Source: Plotosus lineatus
Taxonomy: Eukaryota; Chordata; Actinopteri; Siluriformes; Plotosidae
Direction of reading: 5' to 3'
Assembly: GCA_024760905.1 (NCBI GenBank)
Contig: CM045733.1
Span: forward strand, 64,802,501-64,866,500
Length of the DNA stretch: 64,000 nt
This document shows, one piece after another, positions 1 to 12,200 of this stretch (the first letter of the stretch is position 1; the number at the start of each line of letters is the position of its first letter). The notes beneath the pieces are model-generated. The model had not been told where the DNA came from and made no database searches. It saw only the letters and a list, made by a program, of their open reading frames with translations. The position numbers and the translations under genes were made by a program.

Positions 1-27
1 CATGATTGCGGTTTTGAGTAATGAACC

Positions 28-138
28 AGGCGAGCTGTTCAGGGTGTACTATGCCCCCGCCAGAGTCGTCTGAGATGGACACCAACCTCCCCGTGACCCT
101 AATTAGGAATATGTTGCTTAGTACATTAATGAATGAAT
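28..138 (+). repeat. SINE 3' tail fragment (GAATGA-ended type)
   Basis: Matches the 3' part of the complete SINE at 13452-13790 (GGCGAGCTGTTCAGGGTGTA through CCCTAATTAGGA) and ends in ATGAATGAAT. Confidence 0.7.
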
Positions 139-198
139 ATACTGTACGTGTGTGTATGTGTCTCTCGCTCTCTCTCTCTCTCTTTCTGTCTTTCCTTT

Positions 199-388
199 CA
201 CAGCCCAAAGATATGCACATTAGGCTAATTTGCTGTTCTAAATTGGCCTTAGGTGGGAGTGTAAATTGTTGCATGTGTGTCTAGGTGATGGTAGGGTGAG
301 CTGTACAGTGTGTTCTCCACCTTCGCCCAGTGCCAGCCTCCCCGCGACCGTAATAGAATTCAGCAAATGAATGAGCGGGAGAAAGATT
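199..388 (+). repeat. Dispersed repeat, LINE/SINE 3' end type
   Basis: CCAAAGATATGCACATTAGG through CAGCCTCCCCGCGACC to AGCAAATGAATGAG. Related copies lie at about 2925-3150 and 37510-37700, each with an internal AC/TG repeat. No gene is seen between here and 890. Confidence 0.6.
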
Positions 389-889
389 TCTAAACAACTG
401 AAAAACTGGTAAATGAAGCCGTTCTCATCCAACAATGACTTCTTGGGATCTCAGTCAGCTGAGACATTTGCTTCGGTCAGCAGACATAGTTTGGCTGAAA
501 TTGATGAAACAGAAAATTGAACCCATGAGGCTCAAGTCTTTCAACAGAGTCCACCTTATTCTCCTGTGACTCATAATCTCCCGTTGCTCATTAGTGGAGG
601 ATCTCATTAGAGGTGTGATGATGGAGCTGGTCGCAGGCCACATGCTTGCTAGTGACACCTGTATTATTTGAACAAAATGTCACAAGACACATCACATAAA
701 CATAAAGCAGCCTGCCATCCGATCTGCTTTGCTTTCCTTCTGATCACCTCAAAGGTGGTTTATAAAGCTTTCTGAAAGGGGTGAGGTATCTCCATATGAT
801 CCTGACATGGGACATAACTTTCATTCTGGTCCTTTAAGGCCGTCCTCATGAGAAATGGCAAAATGTTAAATCATATTTTTGCAGGAAAA

Positions 890-1620
890 TCTAGAGAGGT
901 GGAGGTATGCCCTGGAAAGGAGAGGAATGAAGGTTAGCCTCAGAAAATCAGAATACATGTGTGTGAATGAGGACCCAGGAGGAACGGTGATGTTACAGGG
1001 AGCAGATTGTTGAGCAATTGTAGATGTTGAGCAGATTGTTGGATTGTTGAGCAATGGAGAGTGTGGAAAAGAGGTGAAGAAGCGCGTGCAGGCAGGCCGG
1101 AATGGTTGGAGAAAAGTGTCCGGTGTGATGTGTGATAGGAGAGTGTCAGCAAGATTGAAGGGAAAAGTGTACAAGACGGTGGTGAGGCCAGCGATGTTGT
1201 ATGGGTTAGAAACAGTGGCGCTGAGGAAAAGGCAGGAGGCAGAGCTGGAGGTAGCAGAGATGAAAATGTTGAGGTTCTCTCTGGGAGTAATGAGGATGGA
1301 TAGGATCAGAAATGAGTATATCAGCGGGACAGCCCATGTAAGATGTTTTGGAGACAAAGTCAGAGAGGCTAGATTGACATGGTTTGGACATGTACAGAGG
1401 AGGGATAGTGAGTATATTGGCAGTAGGATGCTGAGGTTGGAACTACCAGGCAGAAGGCCTCGAGGAAGACCAAAGAAGAGATTTATGGAAGTGGTGAAGG
1501 AAGACATGAAGGTCGTTGGAGTCAGAAAAGAAGATGCAGAGGACAGGGTGAGATGGAGGCGGATGATTTGCTGTGGCGACCCCTGAAGGGAACAGCCGAA
1601 AGGAAAAGAAGAAGAAGTTA
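890..1620 (+). mobile_element. RTE-type LINE, 5'-truncated 3' end
   Basis: Encodes the C-terminal end of an RTE-like reverse transcriptase: ALERRGMKVSLRKSEYMCVN, then after a frameshift and a small direct duplication near 1000-1060, VRPAMLYGLETVAL, LTWFGHVQRRD and GRRPRGRPKKR. The 3' end is TGTGGCGACCCCTGAAGGGA then ...CAGCCGAAAGG and a GAA-rich tail. The same terminal bases occur on a SINE family in this window. Confidence 0.82.
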
Positions 1621-1680
1621 AATCAAATTTTTGGGGGGTTGGTTTTGTTTGGTTTGTTTTTTCTTGCTATCATTTTTGGG

Positions 1681-1963
1681 AATTTTTTTTTTTTTTTTTT
1701 TTTTTTTACTGCATGCTCTGGAGATAAACATACTTTGATTATGTTGGGGAAAGATTACTCTGAAGTGGCATCATTTTTTCTAAAAGTACTAGTAGATTCC
1801 CTTTACAGATTTTCCTGAAGCCACCCGGTTCAACTGATCCATGTGACGAACAAGCGTCTTAAAATATTATATAGATCACAGGCTATCCAGCCAATCCTTT
1901 AACTAATTGCTCATCTGATATAGATGGAGATCTTGTTGTTGTTGTTGTTGTTGTTGTTGTTTT
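1681..1963. repeat. Low-complexity intergenic stretch
   Basis: A T-homopolymer at about 1685-1707 and a (TTG)n run at 1934-1960. Otherwise no coding sequence or recognised repeat. Confidence 0.6.
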
Positions 1964-2254
1964 GGGGAGGGTTTTTCTCGATTTTTAAGTAAAGGTTCAA
2001 ATCTGCTAGTCGATTCGCAATTCGAAGAGTGAAGATGAAATCACCTGATTACTTTAAATTCCCCATACATGTAAATGTGAATATAAATGTCTGTCTGTCT
2101 GTATAAGTTAGCGCCCTGTTAGACTAACATCTGTTCAGGGTGTACCCCGATTCTTGCCTGATGTCCAAATCACCTTTCTTTTGGAGTTTGCATGTTTTCC
2201 TTGAGTGTGTATAAGTTTTCTTTAGGTACTCAGGTTTCCTTCAACAATCTAAAG

Positions 2255-2920
2255 CAGGAGTCACCAATATAGTGCCCGCAGGTACAAGGTTGCCAGTGAG
2301 GACAACATGAGTCGCCCGCGGGCATGTTCACTGCTATTTTTAGAACAGGCCCCCGACCCACGGCTCTATTTTTTAAAATCAAAACAATATCTTCACATAG
2401 ATATTCATCATCATCATCATCATAATCATCATTTTCTGTAACCATTTAATCCTAATTAGGGTCGCAGGGAGGCTGGCACCCATTTCAGCCGACTCCGGGC
2501 GAGGGTAGAGTACACCCTGGACAGCTCGCCAGGCCATCGCAGGGCAGAAACATGCTGACGGATATGCAGCTTACTCTTGTCGAAAGTCAGCAAGGGTTAT
2601 TTTACATGAACCTCACACCACAGACAGTGAGAGACATGGCCGGCCTTTGATAACCCAGTTAGCTGCGGGGGGGGGCACGACAGTGACAACCTGTGGCAAG
2701 TGGGGCTTGAACCCCCAACTTTAGGATCAGCGATCCAGCGCTCTTTACCACCAGACCATCACTGCCCTTCACATAGATGAATATTATTAATTATTAATAA
2801 TAACATATAATTACAGGTGAATTGAGCAAATTTGTTATTTCAGAAGTGTGTAGCAAACTGGTGGCTCTTCGCAAGTATTCAAGAAGTTGCTCTCAGTTTC
2901 AAAGAGGTTGCTGACCCTTG
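2255..2920. mobile_element. Non-autonomous hAT element with internal SINE
   Basis: Ends are CAGGAGTCACCAA and GGTTGCTGACCCTTG. It is flanked by ATCTAAAG (2247-2254) and ACCTAAAG (2921-2928), an 8-bp target duplication with one mismatch, as expected for hAT. It contains a SINE at 2403-2766. Confidence 0.68.
2403..2766 (-). repeat. tRNA-derived SINE (head family A, GAATGA/L2-like tail)
   Basis: Reverse orientation: tail at left (TAATCCTAATTAGGGTCGC), tRNA-like head at right. Flanked by a perfect 12-bp duplication CTTCACATAGAT (2391-2402, 2767-2778). Confidence 0.85.
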
Positions 2921-2924
2921 ACCT

Positions 2925-2967
2925 AAAGCCATGCATGTTAGTCTAACTGACTGTTCCAAATTACCTC

Positions 2968-3026
<59 letters not shown>

Positions 3027-3150
3027 CCTGCAATGGTTTAATGATCTGTTCAGGGTTTAGTCTGCCTTCACCCAGTCTTAGTTGAGATATGCTCCAGCCT
3101 CCCTGCAACCCTGGTGGAATTAGGCTATTCAGCAAATGAGTGATTATAGT
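2925..3150 (+). repeat. Dispersed repeat with (TG)n core
   Basis: Same family as 199-388 (AGCCATGCATGTTAGTCTAA to CAGCAAATGAGTGA), interrupted by a TG repeat at 2971-3021. Confidence 0.6.
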
Positions 3151-3371
3151 ACTGAAGGGTGGTTTGAATAAAATCAATCAATGATTCATGATCACCTCAT
3201 GGCAAAAATAAGGGGGGGGTGGGAATCCAGCTGGATATGGGGACAGGGGTCAAATCGGACAGTTTGTATAAAAAATGGGTATGATAAAATTAATTAATTT
3301 AGTTAGTTGGTTAGTTATGACCCATTAAGATAATTATGACATTTATTCATTTTTTTCTTGCTCTTTCACAG

Positions 3372-3527
3372 TGCAGTGGCATTCTCTGAGCGACAGTATG
3401 GTACAATACTGTTATGTGTGTGACGTCACTGTGTGCGCTCACACCAGAACCCACCTGGAATTAAACAAGATGATTCACCAGAGAAGGGTTTACAATCTCG
3501 GCGTGTTTAAACATGTTCACTCAGAAG
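3372..3527 (+). CDS. Orphan exon candidate, unrecognised
   Basis: An open 156-base block between a good acceptor (TTTCTTGCTCTTTCACAG) and a good donor (AGAAG then GTGAGC). It reads QWHSLSDSMVQYCYVCDVTV... to YNLGVFKHVHSE and has a CYVC pair followed by several His residues, vaguely zinc-finger-like. It ends one base into a codon, so it could join nxf1 exon 2 in frame as an alternative 5' exon, or belong to a gene outside the window. I do not recognise the protein; it may be chance. Confidence 0.3.
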
Positions 3528-4019
3528 GTGAGCAAAGGAATCTAGCTTTACTATCTTGAATTAAGTTTTAAAATTAGCATTTACACCAACAAACAGTCCA
3601 GCAACAATATTAATAAGTTATATATTTTATGAACATCAATTAGGAGTGCACAATTAAGGGACATGTACACAAATATTAAGGCAAGAATTGGAAATAACAA
3701 ACAGGCAGCTAATTTTTCCTTTTTTTTTAAATTGTTTTTCTTATTTTTGTACATCATGTACATGAGACCAGAGTGAACTACGTGACGCAATACTTTAGCT
3801 TGTTGTTCAAATGTTTGTTTACAAAATATATATTAAATATAACCTGCACGCCATTGATTTTGGTTTTTTGTTTGTTTGTTTTGTTTTGGGGTTTTTTTTT
3901 TTTCATTATTATTTTAATAAAAAGTACAATATGTAAATACTTGCTGTATATAAATCAAAACCGGACGTTACCGTCCACCTGGTGTGACAGTTAAGCAAGT
4001 CCCCCTAGAAACATTGGCT

Positions 4020-4182
4020 TGCGTTCTAGGTTCTGTTTCCCTGCGCCGACAGATGCTGTCTAATAACAGGGCTTGCTCCGTGTGTATTTAAAGTGAAATC
4101 TCTGTGCATTCTTATTTTAATATCTGCTCGACTGTACTACATTATATCAAGCTGGCGTTGCTTTTAGGGCTGGGTAATGATA
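4020..4182 (+). promoter_or_regulatory. nxf1 upstream region and 5' UTR
   Basis: About 160 bases, non-repetitive, directly before the nxf1 start codon. The start lies in an ATAATGGCGGATTTTGGC context, a YY1-like ATGGCGG core. No TATA box at a defined distance can be named. The transcription start is not known. Confidence 0.4.
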
Positions 4183-4213
4183 ATGGCGGATTTTGGCCGC
4201 TGCTACTACAATG
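4183..4213 (+). CDS. nxf1: nxf1 exon 1 (start codon)
   Basis: Encodes [10 protein letters not shown] plus one base of the next codon; donor GTAAGT follows. Another ATG six bases upstream (4177) is in frame and would add two residues, but the family begins with MAD. Confidence 0.85.
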
Positions 4214-5550
4214 GTAAGTCTAAAAACAACGCTGTAACTGAATGTGTTGATGTTTTGGTTTTGTATCTTCTTTGAGTTTACATGAAGTCCCTGGTGCAAA
4301 AAAAAAAAAAAAGTGGTTTAATGTCTGCTTTTCTGTTAAAGCAAAGATTAATTCCATGCTAGATCTTGTGTACTATTGAGTACTGTACTAGTGCTTGTGT
4401 TTACAGAGATGCCCAGGCTTTAGCACACGCATGTATTGCACAGTGTTGTATTGGATTGTGTGGGTATGTAAACAACATTATAAACGTTGCTTTGGGGGGT
4501 GAATTTTTGTACCAGTATCTACAAAGCCTGTGTTTGTTTGCCATGCTTGTGTATTCCAGGGATCTCCAAATACTTTGCCATCAAGATCCCTTTTAACCAG
4601 GCACTTGAAAATCCATGGGTGCTTTGTGCTTGTTGTCACTGCCATAGATGTTTATGCTAAATTATCAAGATGACCAGGAGCCTTGTTGTGGTGATTAATT
4701 TGATGTGTATCCAGTCTTAATAAATTATTTTTCATGTATTTTCTAAAGCATTTCTTCTCTGATCATGAAACAAAGGTAGTCTTGTGTATTCAGGGTGTGT
4801 GGAGAGGACATGCTGGTGCCTTAAACCTGGCCAAGGCTGGCCATGTCTCTCACTGTCTATGGTGGACGGTCCATGTAAAAGAACCATTGCTGACCTTCGA
4901 CAAGAGTCGCTGCATGGCCATCGGTGTGTTTATGCTCAGTGATGGCCTGGCGAGCTGCCCAGGGTGTAATCTGCCCTCGTCCAGAGTAGGCTGGCATCGG
5001 TGCCAGCCTCCCTGCAACCCGAATTAGGATTAAGCGGTTATTCATGTTTAACAAATTACTGTACGAACTACATTGACACTGATAACAATGGGTGGAGATT
5101 TCTGTTCCTGTAACAATACCACACAAACCAACTATCCTCGTGGGCACATAATGGTCCCCACAATTTGCTCCACAAGCTACTAGGCCTGTATTGTATGAAA
5201 TATGCTGTTAACTCATTAACCTACTATTTATTTGTTCTATTATAAGTGTAATACAGTTTGATTCTGGTGATCCCTCACATTAGTCTACATTTTTCAAAAT
5301 TTATTTATTTATTTGTTTGTTTTTACCACTGCTGTTTTTGTATCAAGAGATTCTTTCTTTGCCCTAAAGGGTTGCTTCACAATAGGTCTTGTTAGTAGTG
5401 TTACCATGGTAACCAATCCCTAAGTCCCATCACTCCCAAATATGCACCGTGTGACTGTATACTGCAGTGCAAAATTTTTTAAAGATTATTTTAGTGTTAA
5501 ACAGAATGTGTTTCTGAAATAAATGTTTGTTTTTTTTTCCCTGTTTTTAA

Positions 5551-5605
<55 letters not shown>

Positions 5606-6231
5606 CAGAGTATGATGACCGAGTAGGTGTCCCTCAGTTACATAAACGTCAAAGTCATGTGCCACCCAGGGGACGCATGTACAACGAATACGCACATCGG
5701 AGACCACGAGGGGGTCCCAATCGAGGCTTCGGCCCTGGCTCCTTAGTCAGGTTAATGGATGGGGACGGAGATGTCAGTATGAACAGTGGTCAGGACGGGT
5801 CTTTCCAAGGAAGATTGTGAGTGTGTGTGTGTCTGTGCATGCCCTATTTCTGTGATGGTTTTTGTAAGAGAGTTAAAATTGTACTATTAAATTATCAGTT
5901 TTTCTTTTGCTGTTATGTTTATTTATTATTTCATCAGTTTAAATTAATTGGATTGTTTCTCTTTGCGCAATGCTGTACGAAGGCAGTTATCTGTAACATT
6001 TTGGAATTTTTGGATTTTCATATGCTGTATTAATATTGCAAGGGAAATTATTTCCTCTGTATTTGACCCTTTCAAATTGAGCACACATTCGTAAGGCCAC
6101 TCATTTTCTTATTTTCTGGTTGACGGATTTTTCAACACAAATTTAGTGATGTCGGAGGAAATAATAAAAAAATATAAGGCCACTAGATTTAAAATATTAT
6201 TATTTACAATTTTGAAAAAAGTGTCGGAGGG

Positions 6232-6304
<73 letters not shown>

Positions 6305-8632
6305 AATTTTTATTTATTTTTTTTTTTTTAATTTACACAGGAAGGTTTCGCCACTTAAAATTTTTTTCATGTGTAATGTCTGGTTGATGACTCTAGAAGT
6401 GCTGGGAATATCATCAAATATTATTTGCAAATTGCACGTGTCAATACAATGCATTATCTGTTCATTCGAGTCGCTCGCAAAGCATGCTGGGAGTCTCGAC
6501 TCACGATACCTGATGCGAGAATTCGTTTGGATATAAAGATGTAAGCGTGATCTCAAAGGCGAACACACAAAATTATACATAATAGTTAAAGATATGATTT
6601 TGTGTCTGATTAAGATTTGATATTTTTTCACATCATCATATAATACAGAGATCAACAGGGGGAAAAATAATAAATTGAAAAAGTTAAAAATTAGTTTTTA
6701 GCGGCACTTTTGCCATTGCTTCGGCGGATATGTCAACCAGATAATATAAAATGAGTGGCCTAAACAGTGAGCGCACACACACGCTCAGCGCAGTGGGCTG
6801 CAGCACATATTGGGGGCACCCAGAGAGCAGTTGGTCAACTTGCTCAAGGCCACTTCAGCCATGAAGATGAAAGAAGGGAAGCTGATATCTTAATATGTTT
6901 GGGAATTATAAATTCTCTTCACTGGAACTGAGTAGCTTTTAAAATGTTTCAGCATGGCAATGCTCCTGTCCACAAAGGCAGCTCCATAGAAACCCGATTC
7001 TCCAAATCGAAAGTGAGAGAACGCTGGTGTTCTTTATATAGCCATGACCTCAACCTCACTGACACCTTCGGCTTGAATTGGAGCATTTGGATGCTCTTCG
7101 GCCTTCTCACCCAAGATCAGTGCTTGACTTTAATAAGGCACTTGTTTGTGTGGGGGGGGAAATCCACATTCATGCTCCAGAATGTGTGGGAAAGCCAACC
7201 TAGTTGAGGTTTTGTATCAGCAAAGCAATCCCTAAATCTGGACCGAGGTGATCAGAAAGCATGTATGGTTGTGATTGGTCAGATCTCTGCAACATTTTCG
7301 CTATATAATGTATGTAATGTATGTCTCATGGCTGCATATTAAGTGGATTGATGTGGGTTCTTTGTTGGAGCAATCCGTACGGCCGAGCCAACCGAAGAGG
7401 GGATGGATGGATTGCTCAGGATAGAAGACGAGGATTCGGGAGGTGCAGGCCAAGGGGAGGAGTCCAGCTACGAGGCAACATGGGAAGACAAGAAGGTGCA
7501 TCAATCTCAGGAAAATCCAAAAATTGGTACAAAATAACGGTATGGGGAAAACATTTTGTTTGTTTGTTTGTTTGTTTGTTTGTGTTTTAAAATCAGTAGA
7601 GATGAAAAATATTCGATCTTTAAACAGATCCCTTATGGCAAGAAATATAATAAGAGGTGGCTTTTGACGGCTCTACATAATCAGTGTCGGATACCTTTTA
7701 CTCCAGTACACGTAAGTAACTGCTGATTGGACTATGATTCCTTACATTAATGTTGAACTTTTTTGCTGTACACATACATACAGTGGTACCTCGTCTAACG
7801 AGTGTCCCTTATAACGACTTTTCCATGATACGAGCTTCGATCCCACCAAAAATCTGCTCCATCCAACGAGCAAAAAAATCACTTTACGAGCACTTCTCAA
7901 AATTTCTTTCCCGGGCCGATCTGTGGGGCCCCCTCAAGGAAGAAAAAAAATACATTTCATGCCCTCGCAGCACCCCACGCGCAACTATAAATAGTGTTTA
8001 CTGAACTTCATATCATTTGCTCGGTACTTTTCCCTACACCATAGGGAACACCGTGAGAGCACCACTGCCAACTACTGTAGTGGATGCACAATTACATTTA
8101 ATTCTAGTACAGTATGCAAAAGAGCATGTTCCCCAGGGTCATATGCGCCCCCCAAGCACGCCCCGCTATTTGAGAAGCACTGGCCTTGTGGGAGCTCACT
8201 GCGAGTGGAAGGTTATGAGTTTGGGAGGGGGTTGGAACGGATTAATTGGTTTTCTGTTATTTCTTATGGGAATCATCTAATGAACTTTTCGGCTTACGAG
8301 CATGCCCTCGGAGCGGATTAAATTCATTTGACAAGGTACCACTGAGTGTACGTGTGTGTACGTGTGTGTACGTGTGTGTACGTGTGTGTTCGTGTGTGTA
8401 CGTGTGTGTGTACATATTCATATACAGGGATCCCTCACTTTCCGCAGTTAACTGGGACCGAGATCCCCTGCCATCGCTGAATTCCGTGAAGTACGATCAA
8501 CCCCCTTTGACTGACGTATACATACATGTATATAATATCAATAAATACATATTCAATACTATAAATGCTTATAATAACAATTAAACATTCAAAAATAATG
8601 CATAAGATATAAATAAAATATAAATACAGGCG

Positions 8633-8680
<48 letters not shown>

Positions 8681-9237
8681 TGTGCACCTCACATAAAAAT
8701 GTTATATAAAAATAACTTTGATGGGGGGTTGTGTTGTGTTTTTTTGTTTGTTTAGGGGTTGTTGTTTTTTGTTTTTTGCATAATTGGCCTTATTTTGCAG
8801 CATTTTATTTTACTTTTCCCCCTATTGTTCCATAATTTCCTTATTTTTTATTTTGATGAATATTTAAAAAAAAAACAAAACGCAATGCACTGAAGCCGCA
8901 TGAATTGAATCGCGAAGTATCAAGGGATCCCTATATATATGTATATATGTATGTATATGTATATATATATATATATATATATAAAACAGTTTTTTAAACA
9001 GTAATTATTTGTCTTCGTTACCCCATCTTTTTCTGCTTACAAAGTATTCCACAGAGGGACAGCGAGTGCAGTTCTATATAGAGGACGACAACACTGCCAG
9101 TGCCTTGCGCAATATCTCTCGTAAGATCACAGATAATGATGGCTATAAGGTGTGATACTTGATTACTTGATTAAAGTACTGTGTGTTATAAAGAGTACCT
9201 GTATTGGTCATTCTTGCTGCATCATTTGTGTGTGCCT

Positions 9238-9272
<35 letters not shown>

Positions 9273-12200
9273 TTTCTATAAACATCTATAATGCTACACT
9301 ACAAAGAAGCTTCATGAGCATGTGTCACATCCGCAGCTTGGTAGTAGTTGTTGCTTCCTGTCTAGTCTGCATCTTCAGCAGGTGTCTGAAGATCATCAGA
9401 GTTTTGCACCTTAACCTGAACTCTTCACCTAAGTGGGGCAGCAAAGACTTAAATTGTCTTCACCTGCAGACTGGCTTCAGGCTATCTTCTGAGTTGGTGC
9501 CTCTGCACGCTTGCCTCCTGGCCTATGGTTGGCTGTGTTCCAACTTTGTTTCCTCTTCATCCACAACCATCTTGAGCCTGACTCCGCTGAGGCATTGATG
9601 GTCTTTATTGCCTTCTTTGTGGTGGTGGAGGGAAGACCTAACTTGCACAGTAAGTTTTTTGTGAATGTTGCGACAAAACCCCTGCATCCGACTTCGATTG
9701 GCATCAGGTTTGCTTTCCAGCCCTTAACCCTTGCTTCGTCAACCAAGTCCTGGTATTTCGCTGCTTTCAACTCATGTGAAATGTCAAGTCTCCCAGGGGA
9801 CTGTGAGCTCTATAATGTGGATGGTTTTTGATTCGCATGATAGTAGCAGCATGTCTGGGCACGCTGTAGTGACTGCTATCTCTTCTGGGAATCGTAGCTT
9901 CTTCTGCACATCCACATCAAGTTGCCAATCGGAGGCTGTAGATAAGATCGATCTTGTTCTTTCAGACTTGCTGGACTTGGACTTGTCTCCTTCTTTTAGG
10001 AACTATATGGGTTTTACTACGTTCCCTTTGTTCTGGTGGTTGGCCTCCACTCTGCACTGGTCTACGACTATAGCAATCTCTCGGAGAACATTGTCATGCC
10101 TCCACCTGTCCCACCCCTCCCCTAGAGCCTTGGGACATGCTGTAAGGATGTGGTTTAGGGTGCAGTTGATGGCTTTACATAGAAAGCATGAAGCCTCTCC
10201 TTCCTTACCCCAAATGCGCAAGTTGGAAGGCGTAGGTAGCAGGTCTGGTACAGCACGGAGTAGGAAACTGAGTTGTTCTTGGTCTATAGACCATAGGTCC
10301 TTCCAGGTTAATGGGCGTTTGAGGGCTGCTTCTCATGTGGTCCAGCTGCCTTGGCTTCCTAACCCGACGGTCCTTACGTCCCTGTCATGTTCTGCTTTCT
10401 TTCTAGATTGCTGGACAATCAAGTCTCTTCTTGTTTTGTTATCAGCCATACTCCACCGCTTCTCAGCATAGTTGCCAAGTCCCAGTCGTCCTTTGCAAAC
10501 TGTTCCCACTAACTCTTGATGGCATAGGTCCTCTTCAGCGACTTGGACTGCTTTATGAGGATTCCACTTTCTACCAGTCTCACAGCGTCTCCTGCATGGT
10601 GAACTGCTGAGTCTTTTGATAAGCGCAAGGTAGAAACAGCTCGAACTTTTGCAGTCTGGAATTCTTCAATTACCAATGATAGTGGTAAGCTGAGTTTGGC
10701 TGACCTACTGTAGAGGTTTACAGTGCTGTAACTTGGTGGAACCCTCAGCCACTTGCGGAGAAATCTGCTACACTGTTGTTCCATTGACTCTACTGTCATT
10801 AAGGCCATGTCATAAAGCAGGAATGGCCATTGCAGTCTTGGAATTATTCCGTACTGGAAGCACCATGCTTTGAAGCGGCCCTGAAGATGACTTTCATCTA
10901 TCGCGTGAAGCCATGTCTTCAGCGCTTTCTGGATGTCTTTGCTGTTGTTCAGGCCTGCCAGCGACTGGTCAAAATGTTTTCCTAGGCACTTTATGCTCTC
11001 ATCGTTGTCGTCCATGAATGCTCTGCATCTTTTGGTCCTCTACACTGCCTAACTCCTGCCTTCAGAAGCATGTTCATGGCTGCCACAAATAATACCACTG
11101 ATACTGTGCACCCTGCCATGATACCCTTCTCCAGTCTTTGCCAGCCTGTTGTGAAGTCGTTCACGGTAAATCGCATCTTGATGTTAGTGAGATGGCTCAT
11201 GACCAGCTTCACGACCTCTGTTGGAACATGGTACTGCTGCAGAGCTTTCTCAATCAGTAGGTGGGGAATGCTGCGGTAGGCCTTGGCAATGTCCAGCCAT
11301 ACAACTGCTAGATCCTTCTTGTTGCTCCTAGCTTCTTTGATCAACTGGCTTATCGAAGCTGTGTGCTCTAAGCATCCTGAGTGGCCGGGGACGCCTCCTT
11401 TCTGGACACTGGTATCAACGTATTTGTTGATCAGGAGAAAGGTGGTCAGTCTTTTGGCTACCACAGACCAAAAGATCTTTCCTTCTACGTCCAGCAACAA
11501 GATTTCGCTGAATTGGTCTAGCTTTGTGGAGTTCAGCTCTTTCGGTACAAAACGGCCTTCTGCCAAGGTCCATGCTGTTGGCAGCTGCTTTTTCTTCCAG
11601 ATAGTGCAGAGAAACCTACAGAGACTGTTGAGAAGCTTCAGGCAATTCTTGTAGATCTTGTATGTAGTTCCTGATGGTCCTGGAGCAGAACTTGATCTTG
11701 CACTTCTGATGACATTTTTGATTTCTTCGAAGTGCAGGTCAGACAGGTCAAAAGGTGTTTCAGGATCTGGCACCTCTTCTGGATACGGGGGTTCTCCTAG
11801 TGGCATGGTTCTCTCAGGGTCACTATGTGCCTGTTTGATGCACTCTCGTCTTCTGCTTGTGAGCATCCGAGTCTGCCACTCACACTGAGTCTGAGAGATA
11901 TAGATACTTATTTTAGCATAAATGGCCAATATAAGCATAAAAATATGTAAGTGTATCCTGTGAATTACTAGCAGGGATTGAACCAATGGTTATCAGTCAT
12001 CCATGAGAAAATGTTCTCCATGATTTCTGTGCTTTTTGTTTGTGCAGTCAGCACTGGCTGATAATGTGTTATGAGGCATGGGGTCAGTGACGAAGATCAG
12101 TCAATCTAACACGTTCATGTCCCCTCCAGGCAGGATGAGCCAATGAGGAAGGCAACATGTTTCTGAGCATGCTCAGTGTCTTAGCACTTGCATGTACTTT

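Noticed and set aside
1044..1586. 180-residue open frame as a host gene
   Set aside because: It is the C-terminal end of an RTE-type LINE reverse transcriptase with the LINE 3' terminus directly after it.
9477..10471. Plus-strand frames of 97-246 residues over the LINE
   Set aside because: They are antisense shadows of the minus-strand LINE reading frame.
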